A stretch of 64,000 nt of DNA from Bretschneidera sinensis. Taxonomy: Eukaryota > Streptophyta > Magnoliopsida > Brassicales > Akaniaceae. Where the stretch lies: positions 98,326,873 through 98,390,872 of the forward strand of contig CM043704.1 in assembly GCA_023935145.1 (NCBI GenBank), in the 5' to 3' direction. The notes under the pieces are model-generated. The model was not told the origin of the DNA and did no database searches. It was given only the letters and a program-made list of their open reading frames with translations. The translations under genes and the position numbers were made by a program. Shown in pieces: positions 11,601-23,564 of the stretch; the stretch's first letter is position 1; each line of letters starts with the position of its first letter.

Positions 11601-14600
11601 TTCTATTGCTATCATTGCTGCCAGAAATTCCAATAACCATATTTTTTTCATTCTCCTCTCTCTCTTGATATCAAACCTTAACTGGATCAGTTTTAATCCC
11701 TTTCCACGAACCCTATTTCCTTTCCCCAACACATTCAACCCTAGAATCCCTTATTGTCTTCCTCTTAAGCCACTTCATAGTCACGTAGACAGGTTTTTAA
11801 ATCTGTCCTGCATCAAGGTGTAAAAAAAGCAGCAAAAGAGTAGATTTAAACAACTGAAAATGATGAAATTTGATGTGTTTTTTAGAAATCATCCAACTGG
11901 GAGTTTAATATTTGTAAAGTATAGAAGATAGTTCAAGTCTTTAGTATGTTAGGAATAATGGTAGAAGTTGCTGCTATATTTTAGGACAGGTTTTTGTCAT
12001 CTCAGTCTTTACCCTTGCAGGTAGAAGCTAGGTTAAATTTTTCTTAGTGAGGCGATGAGGTCAATCATATGGTTGCTCACTTTTGGTGGGATCTAAGCGG
12101 TCCGAGTCTTGTTTTGGAAGTTTCTAGGTCACCAAGTTTGCCTAATCTATATAAGTAATATAATGTCAAATGTTAGAGGAGAATGAAAGAATGAAGAAAT
12201 AAACCTTCTATTGTTATGGATGTGTGATGCATCCTCTCTTTGGTGTGATGCAGCTTCTGTGGGGTGTGATGTTCAATATCCCTAACTGTGAGGTTTAGAG
12301 ACCCTATCCTCTTTGTTCATTTCTTATTAACTTTATATTTTGTATTATACTTATAATATACAATCCAGCTACTTAAAAGTTTCAGATCTCCATCACCAGC
12401 CCCAGGCCCCACTAAAACCTTCCCTTTGCATTATTTAGCACAAGATCCTATATGGTTTCCCAATTCAGTTCGTGAATTACTTACTCTCCAAGCTGTTTGG
12501 TGCTTCCATCAGACCCTTACATCATATTTGTGGCCCTATAATTAGATCTATTAGCTTAAATTAAATGTGGTGATTTAAGGCCGTTTAATCCTGCATCAAA
12601 AGTATTTGACATGCATTACAAAATTCAATCAAGGACACCATAATTCATTCAATTTTTTTTTGAAAAAGTCACAAGTATCTTACCCTCATTATCGCCAGAT
12701 CATCCATGGGTCCATCAATTGGTCTATTTGTCATCATTCCTAGTGCATTTCTCAACGAGATCTGCATTGCCGCTTCAATTTCTTTAGAACATTCCAGGGC
12801 TGTTGAATTGGCAGCAGCTACGACCATTGTGATTGTTCCTAATTTTGCAGAACCATTCCCACTCAAAGAATTCACAGCCTCTTTATGGACCTTTAAAACC
12901 AACAGTGTTGCTCTGATGGTTTGAACACAAAACAAAAGGAAAAAAAGATCTAAGGATAAATATCAAAACAAATAACGAAAAAATATATGTGATTAGCATG
13001 GACCTAAAAAACGCGGGAATGCATCTTCAGTAGCAGAAACAAAGAAAATGAGCTACCCATCATAGACCAGAAGATAGAAGACAGGAGTCTTAATCAACTA
13101 TTTGATTGAAACCATTTGTGAAGGTCATTTAAGTGGATTCATGAATTGTAATGAGAACCATTACTGATGCACCTTCGCTCAAACCCTCTATTTCAAACTA
13201 TGGCTTTTCTTCTTTTTTATAACAAAAAATCATTAATGGGCCCTAAGAAGGTGCCAACCCTAAGATAGAGTTACCGATTACAAGAAAGAAATTCAATACA
13301 ATCGAGTGTGACTATCACAATTCTTAATTACACCGGAAATTCTCCTTTACCAAAAAGTCAAAATGCAATCCCCACCTATTTTTTACGTTGTTGATAGGGG
13401 TCTCTACACCCTCAAAAGCCCTCATAATCGTCTCCCACCACACTAACCAAAAAATACTCAAGGTCAATGATGCTATTTTGCTCTCTCCTTTGAAGTATGA
13501 ATAATTGAATACCTTTTCAAGCCCAAATTTCCTCCTCCCAACCACCGAGAGAGCCATCTCCCACAAGTGTCTAACCCATGGGCATCAAAACAAAATATGA
13601 TGTGCGTGTTCAGCATCATCTTTACACAAAAAAAAAAAAAAACATTTATTCACAAGTATCTTCCCACACTTTTGAAAGTTTTCAATAATTAAGATTCTAC
13701 CCAAAAAAGCATCCCCAAAGAAACAACTTTAGGATGTGCCCTCGACTTTCAAATATCTTGCCAAGGGAAACTCAACTTACTTTCCGCATGAGGATTTGAA
13801 ATAGGGGCACGGAAAAATGATTTCAAACTAAAGAAACCATCGTTTTGTATGCACCCGTATATCATACTATGACTACTCTAATCAAAAGCAGCATGTAGAA
13901 ATCTCAATCAACCATATCATGGACTTACTCAAGGTCTAAGTTCATAGATATGACAGCTGGTCACATAAATAACTGATGTTTGATGATCCCTTTTTTTATA
14001 AGAAAAAAGTGTAGTATAAATGGTCACCAAGGGGGTGACGCCATGTACAAAGGACTATGGGCTTCTATAAAATCTATAACGTGAATATCATATCATAATA
14101 GTAATTCTACAATAATCCATAATAAATTAATTTGAGTAACTTTGATGGCCATCTCATGAAGGCCAACATTTTGGAAAGGGAAGACCTAAACAAGAAAATA
14201 AGAAACAACAAACGAGTACCTCATTATGCATAACGATTTTTTTTTTTGCGATAAATTAAAGTCAAAGCCGAATCCGTTCACCGAATTTTGCTTTTTTGCT
14301 TTTGGACCCATCATCTTTGGGACGAATTTTTTGCTTATGGGTCTTTCTTGGGTGTGCGCTGGATCCATCCTTGATGAGCTTTGGGTTTGGTGTGGTTTTC
14401 GTGCTTCCGAAGAAAAAAAGAAAGTGTTTGCTTTGATCCCTCTTTCCATTTTGTGGACAGCATTGTAAGGGAGAAATAAGAAAGCTTTTAAGAATGTGGA
14501 GAAAGATTGCGCCTCTTTTAAAGAGAGTCGGCTTAACCTTTTAATCTTTTGGCTTAAGGGGGATTTTTGTCTATATGATCTTCATCTTGTAGAGTTATCG

Positions 14601-16212
14601 AATCTCTCTCGTACATAGTTTCCTTTTAAATGGGTTACACCCCCTTGGTTCCTTTTTATACTATTCTTTTACATACCAAAAAAATGAATATTTAATTCCA
14701 AACTACAAGAATAAACTGTGCAAAATTTCATAAAAGCAAAAAGCATGGAAGGATAAAGTCCCAAACAAAGAGTTCATAATATTTGAGTAAAACTGAAGAC
14801 TCTTAGAGAAACCATGGTTATACTTCCTATTTGAATTCATCTTATACAGTCTTAACACGAAAAAATATCCCTACCACATTCTAGATATCTATATTTTGGA
14901 ATAAAACCAACTCAAATGATGTATAAATGAAAAATATGCAAGACAAAGATACCACTTATAATCTCAAAAGAATGGAAAACAAAATAAAGAACCAAAACCT
15001 CGCAGCAAATTGCAAAGAGAAAGTTCCAGATGGCTTACTGCAATGTTGATACCCAAGCTCTAGCTGCACCAGGAGTCTCCGCGCATAGGAAGTAGTCTTT
15101 TTTCTGCGGAGTCCCAATATCTAAAGTGCATAGTGAAGAAACACACAAGTTTTACATTGCAATCCAACTATAAAAAGGAGCTTATCAAGTGAATTTAAGA
15201 GAGACAAACTCAAAAGTTTTCTATATTTCTAAAAGAACTAATGAGGATACAGATACAGCAGCCATCATACTTTGGAAGTCCACTGCATTAGAAGAAAATA
15301 GAGAAACAGCTTTAATTATCATCCAAGTTAATCCCAAAGCAGACAAACTCTTTACAAGGAAGCATCTAGCTTACTGGAAGTTCACAGGAGATATTGTAAT
15401 CGTGCTATTTGCATCAAATATAATGGTCCCCTTGACAGCTGGCTCATTTCTCCTAGTCCTGAAGCACGCAAAAAGTAGGGGAAACTGAACATTGACATGT
15501 TCCTACTAATAGAATGAGGCTATGATAAATGAAGTCAACTGCTTATTCCATATACTCACTTGTACTCCATTTTCCCCGTCGTTGGGTCTAATATCACCCA
15601 TCGGTCGTTCCATTTTCTCAGCTATATAAAAAAACAAAAATAAATAAATAAAATAAAAATAGCTAAGCCAATTGGCAAGACAAAGATAGACATTAGCCCG
15701 TCGCAGAATCATTATGTAGCTACTAGCAGTAACCCATGATTGATACATAAAAGCCTACCTTTGTTTCCTCATTCTTGGAATCATTAGGAGACTGATTATT
15801 TCTTTAAGATAAAAAAAATTCCAATCAAAAATAGAGTTGAAACTAGGGACGATTTCGGGGTTTTAACTGAGTAGACCCAACACTAAAAATATTGAGCTAA
15901 AATTGAATTAATACCAAAAATTTTAGCTAAAGTTACTGCTACCAAGAAAGAGTAAAATTGGACTAATAAAGAAAATCAAGAATGAGGGAGAAATGTTCAT
16001 ACAGTTTCGGATCGCTTGAGAAGTGGGCCCTGCAACAAGTTCCTACCAGAGCCCAACGCTAACTGCCGTTTGATCTTCTCCAAGCTGTTCTCTGCAGTAT
16101 CCGCTACTCTCTGCTGCTGCAAAATCACCCAAATAAGTAAATAAATATATTCATACATGTGAATGTGTAGAGAAAGAGAGGGACCGACCGTAGAAGCACC
16201 ATTAGATCCCAT
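2695..16212 (-). CDS. SWAP70: SWAP70-like protein: PH domain plus coiled coil, complete 10-exon gene
   Basis: Exons read on the minus strand are 16212-16189, 16116-16003, 15621-15560, 15458-15375, 15282-15251, 15120-15039, 12912-12684, 4611-4384, 4056-3764 and 3049-2695. All have GT-AG borders and matching phases, giving 500 aa, close to Arabidopsis SWAP70 (about 504). A PH domain spans about residues 33-137 (GPLLKRSETLRKWNDRWVIL, then TPGAARAWVSTLQ with the conserved helix Trp). A long Ala/Glu/Lys/Arg-rich coiled coil spans about 205-385, then an acidic tail (RPIGEGEWSDIQATEARIAD). The start ATG gives MGSNGAST. PH domains of this family bind phosphoinositides at the plasma membrane; rice and Arabidopsis SWAP70 act as Rac/ROP exchange factors in growth and immunity (family knowledge). 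Exon 5 is only 32 nt. Intron 7 (4612-12683) is bloated by nested transposons and intron 6 by LINE fragments, but no exon is damaged. Confidence 0.93.
4612..7679. other. Proximal part of SWAP70 intron 7
   Basis: Intronic DNA with no gene. A stretch at about 5225-5345 (opening with a 'ccctgtagtttggtgaaa' motif) looks like a dispersed plant repeat. A 225-bp fold-back element lies at 6638-6862. Short CA/TA-rich runs occur near 6100-6160. The rest is unremarkable AT-rich sequence. Confidence 0.45.
6638..6862. repeat. Fold-back MITE in SWAP70 intron 7
   Basis: The 225-bp segment begins AGGGTGCTTTTAG and its reverse complement begins AGGGTGTGTGTAG. The two halves then pair along almost their whole length: both strands read CTTAATACTTTCTTCAAC, followed by related CTTCTCTTTCCAAC blocks. 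The result is a near-complete hairpin with a short central loop around 6740. It has no coding capacity. Length and structure fit a non-autonomous DNA transposon; the superfamily was not determined. Confidence 0.8.
8451..8806 (+). repeat. 5' LTR
   Basis: It matches 10538-10838 apart from indels: a roughly 35-bp segment near 8560-8595 and a repeated CTTCTCTTCCAATCCC block are extra here. It contains CTATATAAGGG (TATA-like, about 8612) and AATAAATAAA (about 8652), the expected promoter and polyadenylation signals. Confidence 0.85.
9575..10236 (+). pseudogene. Captured PDS5 (sister-chromatid cohesion) N-terminal fragment
   Basis: The frame beginning LDQQLSEVRYKL at 9575 matches the N-terminus of plant PDS5 proteins. 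It continues colinearly through CLSKVTQSP, LVNDQLFKHSHNNMKIAVAT, CISEIIRIIAP, PYDEKQMKEIFQL, ILETVANVRSCVVMLDLECD and NVFSSMETIMTLM to ENCATKLKPYF, about 220 codons with no intron. PDS5 is a HEAT-repeat regulator of cohesin in the nucleus (family knowledge). Lesions: in-frame TAA at 9653-9655, a frameshift near 9833, a stop near 9887 and loss of about 10-15 residues before 9930. From 9930 to 10236 the frame is open. The copy lies between the LTRs of a retrotransposon, sense to it. A functional product is unlikely. Confidence 0.85.
10538..10838 (+). repeat. 3' LTR
   Basis: Direct repeat of 8451-8806, preceded by the polypurine tract AAGGGGTGGAGAA. The two LTRs differ by several substitutions and indels, so the insertion is not recent. 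Confidence 0.85.
11503..12683. other. Distal part of SWAP70 intron 7
   Basis: Intronic, no gene recognised. It contains a C/T-rich stretch (about 11560-11760) with an incidental open frame that has no family features. Confidence 0.4.
13215..13830 (-). mobile_element. LINE 3'-end fragment in SWAP70 intron 6
   Basis: Read on the minus strand, 13324-13566 encodes a decayed LINE C-terminus (SIFWLVWWETIMRAFEGVET, then HFDFLVKENF). Upstream, 13570-13830 carries frame-broken reverse-transcriptase zinc-finger-like sequence. The 3' end has GGTTGGCACCTTCTTAGGGC and an A-rich tail at about 13215-13230, a degraded form of the same 3' stem-loop seen in the other LINE tails here. Same sense as the host gene. 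Confidence 0.72.
13985..14110 (-). mobile_element. LINE 3' tail fragment
   Basis: The minus strand reads GGCGTCACCCCCTTGGTGAC followed by an A-rich tail at about 13988-14003. This is the plant-L1 3' stem-loop with an altered but still paired stem (GTCACC/GGTGAC). No coding part is recognisable; the upstream limit is a guess. Confidence 0.55.
14230..14695 (+). mobile_element. LINE 3'-end fragment, plus strand, in SWAP70 intron 6
   Basis: The frame from about 14300 (LDELWVWCGF, then KKKVFALIPLSILWTAL) runs to a stop at 14468. It continues, frame interrupted, as GRNKKAFKNVEKDCASFKES and LLIFWLKGDF before a stop near 14617. This order matches the end of plant LINE ORF2. GGTTACACCCCCTTGGTTCC and an A-rich tail (about 14680) follow. 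It is antisense to SWAP70. Confidence 0.68.
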
Positions 16213-19200
16213 GATGTGAATCAACAAAATGAGGAAATTCTTGAACTGAAGAGGAGAAAGAAATTATGTTTTCTTGATAACGTTGGGTTTATTTTGTCGA
16301 GGGGGCCTCTGCGATGCTTCTTGTGGAGACTGTTAGGTTTGTTTCATAGACTTGCAGTTGATGATGATGACGATGTGAATTATGTGATGCGTTTTACTTT
16401 TTTTGTTTTTCCTATTTTCTCGTTCTTTGTCGATGGTTATTTGCTCAGCCTTAAGTTGTTTTAAGTTGTTTTTTTTTTTTTTTTGCATTTTAAAAAAGAA
16501 AAAAGAACACTCGCACAAAAAACACCAGTTCTAGGAAGTACAGCTGGGACAACGTAACCTGCACTCTTTTCCTGTGAGTGTTACACTTGTAGACCCAACA
16601 ACCCCCGCTTTGTTTTTCAAACGATAGGGCAGACGTCAAAAATACTTTCTTCGAGTACACTCCAAGCTAAATTTTTTTACTATTTAAACTTGTGTTTGGT
16701 TAAAGTTTTCGAATTTTTTAAATAAGATTATTTATTTTATTAAAATGATATTTATGATAGGTTTAAGTTAATTTTTTAAAATAAAAATTATTTTGAGATT
16801 CGAGAATTCATTCAATTATAATATTATAATATTTTTATTTATTAAAATTATAATAAAAAAATTTATTTTTTATTATAAACACATTAAGTTTATTAAGAAG
16901 TTGTTTGGGTATTGTTTAACTCTAAAAACTAATTTATATTGCATTTAAACAACTTTTGAACAAGACTTAAATATTTAAACTTGAACTCAGGCTCGGTTGA
17001 GTTTATTAATTATCGAGCTCAAATCAAATCGAGCTCGAACTCTGTAAATTTTGATCAAATCTAAACTTTTTAAATTTAAATCAAACCGAATTTAAACATT
17101 TTAACATTCAAGCACAATTCTGATCGAATTCAACCTATACACCTTACTCACCATAAATCCATGCCAAAGCTTGACAAACGACGGTAAAAAATGTAAAAAT
17201 CTTTTCTAATGGATTTCTTTGAAATTATAAGTAGACTTGCCATAAGAAATTGGATAATATGCATTTTGGATGTACCCCTATACCCTTATCACCAATCTTT
17301 AATGAAATCAATCTAATTTTTCTCATTAAAATATCAATTGCAAATAAAACAAAAGTTTGTTTAAATCAAAGTTGTTATGAATTTTGTTCCATTTCAACAA
17401 TCAAGATGTTTCGGTTTTAATAATAAATCAAAACGGATTATCTTCACATTTCGTTTAGTTTTTTTTTTTTTTCATTATATTTTAGTATGGTTTGACCAAA
17501 ACATATCATTATATGAATTTTGTTTTTATTTTTATTTTTCTTCTATCATCGTTCATTAGTTTAAATTTTTTTCATATGATATATTTTTTTTATAATAACA
17601 CTTTTAGTTATACTTAAAAAGCTTGGAAATGCAACTTCTAAACATTTTTAGTTAATATTGTTTTGAATTAGTAGTTCTTAAAATAACATGACTTTGGTAT
17701 TGTTTTGTATTATTATTAAAATTTTGAATTATAATTATAATTTGGTATTGGTTAATACACCATCTTTATTATTTTATGCTTGAATGATGATGGATTTAAT
17801 ATGATAAGTATTTATAACTGACATATTTTTTATAAAAAAAATGCAATTTGATAGAAACATTTTAAAAATTTTGTCAAATCGAAATTGAAACATTCAATTT
17901 TAATAATTAAAACAAAATGTTTTTCGATGTGGAATTTATTTGGTTTAAATTTACTATAAAATTCAAGTTCGTTTTAGTTTCCTTAATAGTTAAAGTTGAA
18001 TATAAAATTAACAATCATAGTTACCATAAATTTATCATTTGCACGGTGGAAATATTTATGCCGGAAATCGTTAACAACTAATAACATTTTTTTAATTTAC
18101 GGCAATTAATAATTTGATCAAATGTTATTTCAGCAATTAAACCTAACAAAATCATTTGGTAATCTAAAAGCACCGTCCATATCACAATAATCGTTTAGAA
18201 CTCATTTTTTAAAATTGAAACTTAAAACTTACCATAGGATAAATTACATTAATCCCTTTGAGATTTGAAAGTAATTATAGTTATGTATTTGTGGTTTTAA
18301 AATTACTTTAACCTCCATTTTTTATGGTTGACTTTACAAATTCTTATTCATTTTTTTAGGTAATTGTCAAAAGATCAGGATATTTTTACCAAATTATTTA
18401 ATACTAAGAAATCACATATTTATTGATTTAGGGTTCACCATCAAATCCTCAACTGAAATCGACCCTCGTACTTTTAGACCTAATTGACATTTCAATCTCC
18501 AAATATTTGTGTTTCCGATGCTTTAATTCCTCGATTGGTTAATTTTTCAAAATTTTAACTTAACCACAATGAGATTGGACCTTAATTTTGAAATCATTTA
18601 GCGCTGTAATACATCTATTATTATTTTTGACTCACTTAATGATCATTTGATTAAATTTTTTTATTATATTTTAATAAATTAAAAATGATTTAAAAATAAT
18701 TATAAATAATAATTTAATAAATATTTTGTAATTAATGAGTTTTACATAAAGCACGTGAGCAAACCTTGACCATGAAATTGAGAACCCGTATGGATAGTAG
18801 TTTAGGGCCATTATATATCCATACGTATTGCTGCAAAAATACCTAATGAGCTCTGCTTACTGTACTCTGCGCTTCATTCTTTGTCTAAAGATGGCGTGGG
18901 ACAGGGGTTTCAGCCATGAGACATGCGAGATCGATCCAAAAACTGTAAACGGTATAATCATAATTTTTTTTATTCAAAAATTAAAATAAAATAAAATTTA
19001 CGATAAAATTAAATGTGTATTTAAATTTAAATTTGTCTAAATCTAATCTCATGATATTTTCATTTATATTCTGAAAAAGAAAGAATGATGTCCAAAATTG
19101 CAACCGATAAACTTCAGGATATGCCTCCTGCCCAAGACCCAAATTGCGCCCTCCTCACTAACTGCAAGGAGCTCCTCCATAGGAATGTTTCACCCATTTC

Positions 19201-20245
19201 TTCTGTACATTATTTGAAACCCCATTTTGTTCTCCACAAACCCTAAACTCTTAAAAAAAAAAACACCACCACTATTAAAGAGGGAAAAGAGGCAGAGAAA
19301 AAAACGAGAGAGATGAGAAATAAATTATCTTTCTATTGCTTGGTAGAAAAAAAATAGAAAGAAAAAGAAAAAAAGTGAAAAGAAAAAAAATAAAATGATT
19401 AGTGTTTTATTTTTAAACGAATAAATTAAAATTTTTTTAAATTAAATTTAATCGGAGAGAATGAAAATCAAAATAAATTTTAGATATTTTAATAAATCTT
19501 ATCTCAATATGGATTTGAAGAGGGTGTGGTATTCCTCTTATTTTGATCTAAAGTTTCTCCTTCCCCAAGCATTTGGAAACAGGCTTGTTGTTTGATGGTT
19601 GATAATTCAGCCGACCTTTAAGAGATGGAAATTTGTTCGCTTAAAATATCACGATCAATACTTTTATTGGGAAGAATGTGAAATAGAGTTCGTAATATAT
19701 TATTTTTATATTTAAATTTAAATTCTTTAAATTTGAAGATGTCATGAAAATCATTATATGATTAAAATTTATGGGTAATGAAAACTAGCTTTTCAAAGCA
19801 AAAGAGCTCTTATTTTATAACATTTTTGAGGGTAAGGATAAACAGGTTACACGCAACGCTGTCTGATCCTGCTAATTAAATTAATGGAGTTTTCAACGGC
19901 TTAGATTTGTTTGTCCGCTTTCCAATTCCTCAATCGCGTTACGAACCCACCAAACCCCATACTGCTAATCTTCTAAGCCGTAGACTTTCGCGCGCAGCCC
20001 CATGCCGTAGACTTTCCCACGCAAATCTAGCCGCTAAACATGATCTTGATAAGCCTGACACGTCAACAATCCAACGGAGAAATCGAAGATAACTTTAATA
20101 ACTTAGACAGAAGCAATCTCCCACGTGTCAATAAGACTTGTATCCCCCCTAGTTGCCCTCACGAGACGACTGACTGTTTATTATATTCACTACTGAGAAG
20201 CAGAACACAGGTTTCTGGATTCCAGCTGAAGGAAGCGCAGAAACA
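16213..20245. other. Intergenic region between SWAP70 and HPPD
   Basis: About 4 kb, very AT-rich, with no gene recognised. It must hold the divergent promoters of SWAP70 (near 16213-16600) and HPPD (near 19850-20245). At 16980-17120 there are clustered 'gagctcaaatc/gagctcgaac' motifs like those of a common dispersed plant repeat. A18- and T-rich tracts occur at 16468-16490 and 19250-19395. Confidence 0.5.
20122..20127. promoter_or_regulatory. G-box CACGTG upstream of HPPD
   Basis: A perfect palindromic G-box within CCCACGTGTC, about 120 bases before the HPPD ATG. A second ACGT core (GACACGTCAAC) lies at about 20057-20067. G-boxes bind bZIP and bHLH factors, including light and ABA regulators (general knowledge). 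Use in this promoter is inferred only from position. Confidence 0.45.
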
Positions 20246-21864
20246 ATGGGAAAAGGAAGCGACACAGTTTTAGTGACGCAAGGTAGCGATGCAGCAGCAC
20301 CAGCCACGGGGTTCAAGCTGGTGGGATTCTCTAACTTCGTTCGGGTCAACCCCAGATCCGACAAGTTCAAGGTGAAACGATTCCACCACGTCGAGTTCTG
20401 GTGCAGCGACGCCACCAACACGGCTCGCCGGTTCTCTTGGGGTTTGGGGATGCCAATCGTCTCCAAATCTGACCTCTCCACAGGTAACATGACTCATGCA
20501 TCGTACCTCACGAGCTCCGGAGATCTCAGATTCCTCTTTACGGCGCCGTATTCTCCGTCGATTGCGGCTGCCGAGAATCTCTCCCACACGGAAACCGCAT
20601 CCATCCCGACCTTCGACCACGCCGTTTGCCGCGCCTTCTCCGCATCCCACGGCCTCGGTGTCAGAGCTATAGCAGTCGAAGTTGAAGACGCTCAAGTGGC
20701 TTTCGAGACCAGCGTGGCCAACGGCGCTAGACCTTCTTCGTCGCCGATTGTTCTAAACGACGGCACTGTTCTCTCCGAAGTTCATCTTTATGGGGACGTG
20801 GTGTTGCGTTATGTAAGCTACAAAAGCGAAATTGAAAGCGGTTTCTTACCCGGGTTCGAGCCGATGGAGGGGATTTCATCGTATCCGTTGGATTACGGGA
20901 TCCGACGGCTGGATCACGCTGTCGGGAACGTCCCGGAGCTCGGGGCCGCGGTGTCGTACGTGAAAGGGTTCACGGGATTTCACGAGTTCGCGGAATTCAC
21001 GGCTGAGGATGTGGGGACGACCGAGAGCGGGCTCAACTCCGTTGTACTAGCGAACGACGATGAGACAGTGTTGGTGCCGATGAATGAGCCGGTGTACGGG
21101 ACGAAGAGAAAGAGCCAAATCCAGACTTATCTGGAGCACAACGAGGGTGCAGGGGTTCAGCATTTGGCGTTGGTTAGTGAGGATATTTTCAAGACTTTGA
21201 GAGAAATGAGGAAGAGAAGTGGGGTTGGGGGTTTTGAGTTCATGCCATCGCCACCCCCCACCTATTACAGCAATCTCAAGAAGAGGGTAGGTGATGTATT
21301 GACCGATGACCAGATCAAGGAGTGCGAGGAATTGGGGATTTTGGTCGATAGAGATGATCAGGGGACTTTGCTTCAGATTTTTACCAAGCCTGTGGGAGAT
21401 AGGTATATAGTTCTATGCTATATGCATATTAATAAAATCAAATAGAACAATTGGTCTTGTTTAAGCCATCAAAATGCTTGTTGCTAGTTAGTGATTGATT
21501 AGTTTAAAGTATCTTTGGTATGCTTATAATTATCTATTATGTTGATAGTATTATGTTACTTGGTATCTTGTACGGTCCCTTTTTTAATTTGTCCACAAAA
21601 GAAAGAAAGAAGATTGTAAATTCTAGTTTTGAAGGGTAGAATGATTTGGATGGTCATGTTGCTATTTTGCTTGGCAGGCCAACAATCTTTATAGAGATAA
21701 TCCAGAGAGTAGGGTGCATGCTTAAAGACGACGAAGGGAAGGTATATCAGAAGGGTGGATGCGGAGGGTTTGGCAAAGGCAACTTTTCGGAGCTCTTCAA
21801 GTCCATTGAGGAATATGAGAAGACACTTGAAGCCAAACGAGTTGCAGAACCAGCTTCAGCATGA
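20246..21864 (+). CDS. HPD: 4-hydroxyphenylpyruvate dioxygenase (HPPD)
   Basis: Two exons, 20246-21402 and 21678-21864, joined across a GT-AG intron in phase 2 (GATAG|G), encode 447 aa, normal for plant HPPD. The enzyme converts 4-hydroxyphenylpyruvate to homogentisate, the head group for plastoquinone and tocopherols, and is part of tyrosine breakdown. Two vicinal-oxygen-chelate domains are visible: the N-terminal half begins with KVKRFHHVEFWC (about residues 42-53) and the catalytic C-terminal half from about 215. The iron ligands are present: His224 in RRLDHAVGNVPE, His306 in GVQHLALVSEDI and Glu392 in IFIEIIQRVGC; the last lies in exon 2. The C-terminal helix GCGGFGKGNFSELFKSIEEY is intact. 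No clear plastid transit peptide is seen. The first exon is notably GC-richer than its surroundings. Confidence 0.97.
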
Positions 21865-22701
21865 GAAAGTGATTCCTGCCTGCTTTGCTTCTGTGTTACG
21901 ATACACTGGAATAAGGTATTAACTAAAGCCTTGGTTAGATCGGTGAACATGGGAAACAAGCTATGTATGATAAGTCTGGTGCTATAACATGCGTAAAGCA
22001 TTTTCAGTTCATGTACAATGACTTATTTGAGAGCTACACATGATTAATATAAATTGTTTAGAGTTGTAATAACATGCAACTCAATAAACTCGGTCTGATA
22101 TAAGCAACTCATTGCCTGTCTGTTTAAAATTCCTTGATATCTAAAGCAATTAGAACTTGTGTTTGGGGAGAAGCCAAGATCATCCATTTAAAGGTAACAT
22201 TTTTTTTTATGGAAGCATGCATGAACTATATTTTAGTGAATAGCAAAGTTTATTTCGCTTGATGTTGTTCCCTTGAGTAAGCATGCTTTCTGTGTGTTTA
22301 CTTAAAACAAGAAAAAGAAAAAGAAAGAAAGAGTAGGTTTTATTATTTTACAGTTGTTGTGATCTCCTTTGTATATGGTGGCTTCTTCTGAACAAATATA
22401 GCATCACAAATAATTGTTCTCTTACTGCTAAATAGCAGGAGTTGTAGCAACTCAATTAGTGATATTTAGATGAAGTTTTCATCTGAAATAACCTGGACAA
22501 CGATGTCATTTGAAAGGTATTCTATAGGAAACAAAGCTTATCTTCCATCAGATTGTGTTCAGGGTGGCTCAAGGTCAAAACTTTCAAACTGGAATTGGAT
22601 CTAATTGATTTAAATGAAGCAGAGGTTTCTACAATAACTTTCTTATATCAGCTTCTGGTTGTCATTCACACGGCTTAAGTTTCTTATCAAAGAAATGGTT
22701 G

Positions 22702-22715
22702 CCCCCCCCCCCCCC
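22702..22715. repeat. Poly-C run (about 14)
   Basis: Uninterrupted C homopolymer followed by TCTCTCT. It is unusual in this AT-rich region and prone to length error in sequencing or replication. Confidence 0.85.
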
Positions 22716-23035
22716 TCTCTCTTCCGAAGAACAAAAGATTGAGCATATAAAGAAAAGGGGGTTGAAGAAGAAAAACATCATGAAAGTGGCACTAATTTGC
22801 TACTAAGTTTCTAGTCTAGCTGATTAGCTGGTTCTCCTTCAAGGTGATCCTGAAAAGCATTTGTCAATTCTAATTTTTATTTGTGACCAAGTCTACTTTG
22901 GATTTCTTCAGTGATGACTGTGGTGAAGAGGAAGCATCGGTGAGAAGGTGAATGTTGTGTGGCAGTAGGTGGGAAAATCAGGAGAAACTACTGCACTCTG
23001 CATACTGCAAATTTCTGTTAAACTGGAAAATTTAA

Positions 23036-23370
23036 TTGAAGTTGGGATCTCCAAAGAAAGTTAGTTGTGGGAAAGGCTTAATCTTTTCGTCCTCTATTTT
23101 GGAAAATTTTGTGGTAGCTGTGTCTGTCCATCAAGGATAGCCATTAGACTGTCTAAGGAGCTATATGAACAATGGACTGGCATCTGATTTCTGAAGGGGA
23201 GAAAATTATTTGAAGTTGGGATCTCTAAAGAAAGTTGGTAGTGGGAAAGGTAGATAATCTTTTCAACCTTTATTTTGGTAAATTTTGTGGCAGCTGTGTC
23301 TATCCATCAGGATAGCTATCAGTCTAAGGAACTATTTGAGCAAGGACTGGCAACTGATTTTTGAAGGGGG
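23036..23370. repeat. Tandem duplication of about 170 bp
   Basis: Unit 1 (about 23036-23205) and unit 2 (about 23212-23370) share TTGAAGTTGGGATCTC at the start, AATTTTGTGG and AGCTGTGTCT in the middle, and ACTGGCA near the end. They have diverged by substitutions and small indels. No reading frame of known type crosses them. Confidence 0.75.
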
Positions 23371-23564
23371 CAAGATGTGTTGGTTTAAACCTTTGACACT
23401 GAAAACAGTCAGTGAGTGTTCTGTTCAGTGCAGAAGTTTGTGCGATCCATGGACTACGTGCACCATACACCTAAAGTTCTGAAACTACATAATATAGGAG
23501 ATTAATGCTTCTGTCTAATCATTTAACCGCATCTTGCTCTACAACAAATCAAGAAAACGATTCC

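Larger units (their letters stand above)
21865..23564. other. HPPD 3' flank and intergenic DNA
   Basis: No intact gene. It contains the HPPD 3' UTR, a run of 14 C at about 22702-22715 followed by CT repeats, and a small tandem duplication at 23036-23370. Confidence 0.45.

Noticed and set aside
20270..20695. 141-codon minus-strand frame inside HPPD exon 1
   Set aside because: Mirror of a GC-rich coding exon; the plus strand encodes a complete, conserved enzyme.
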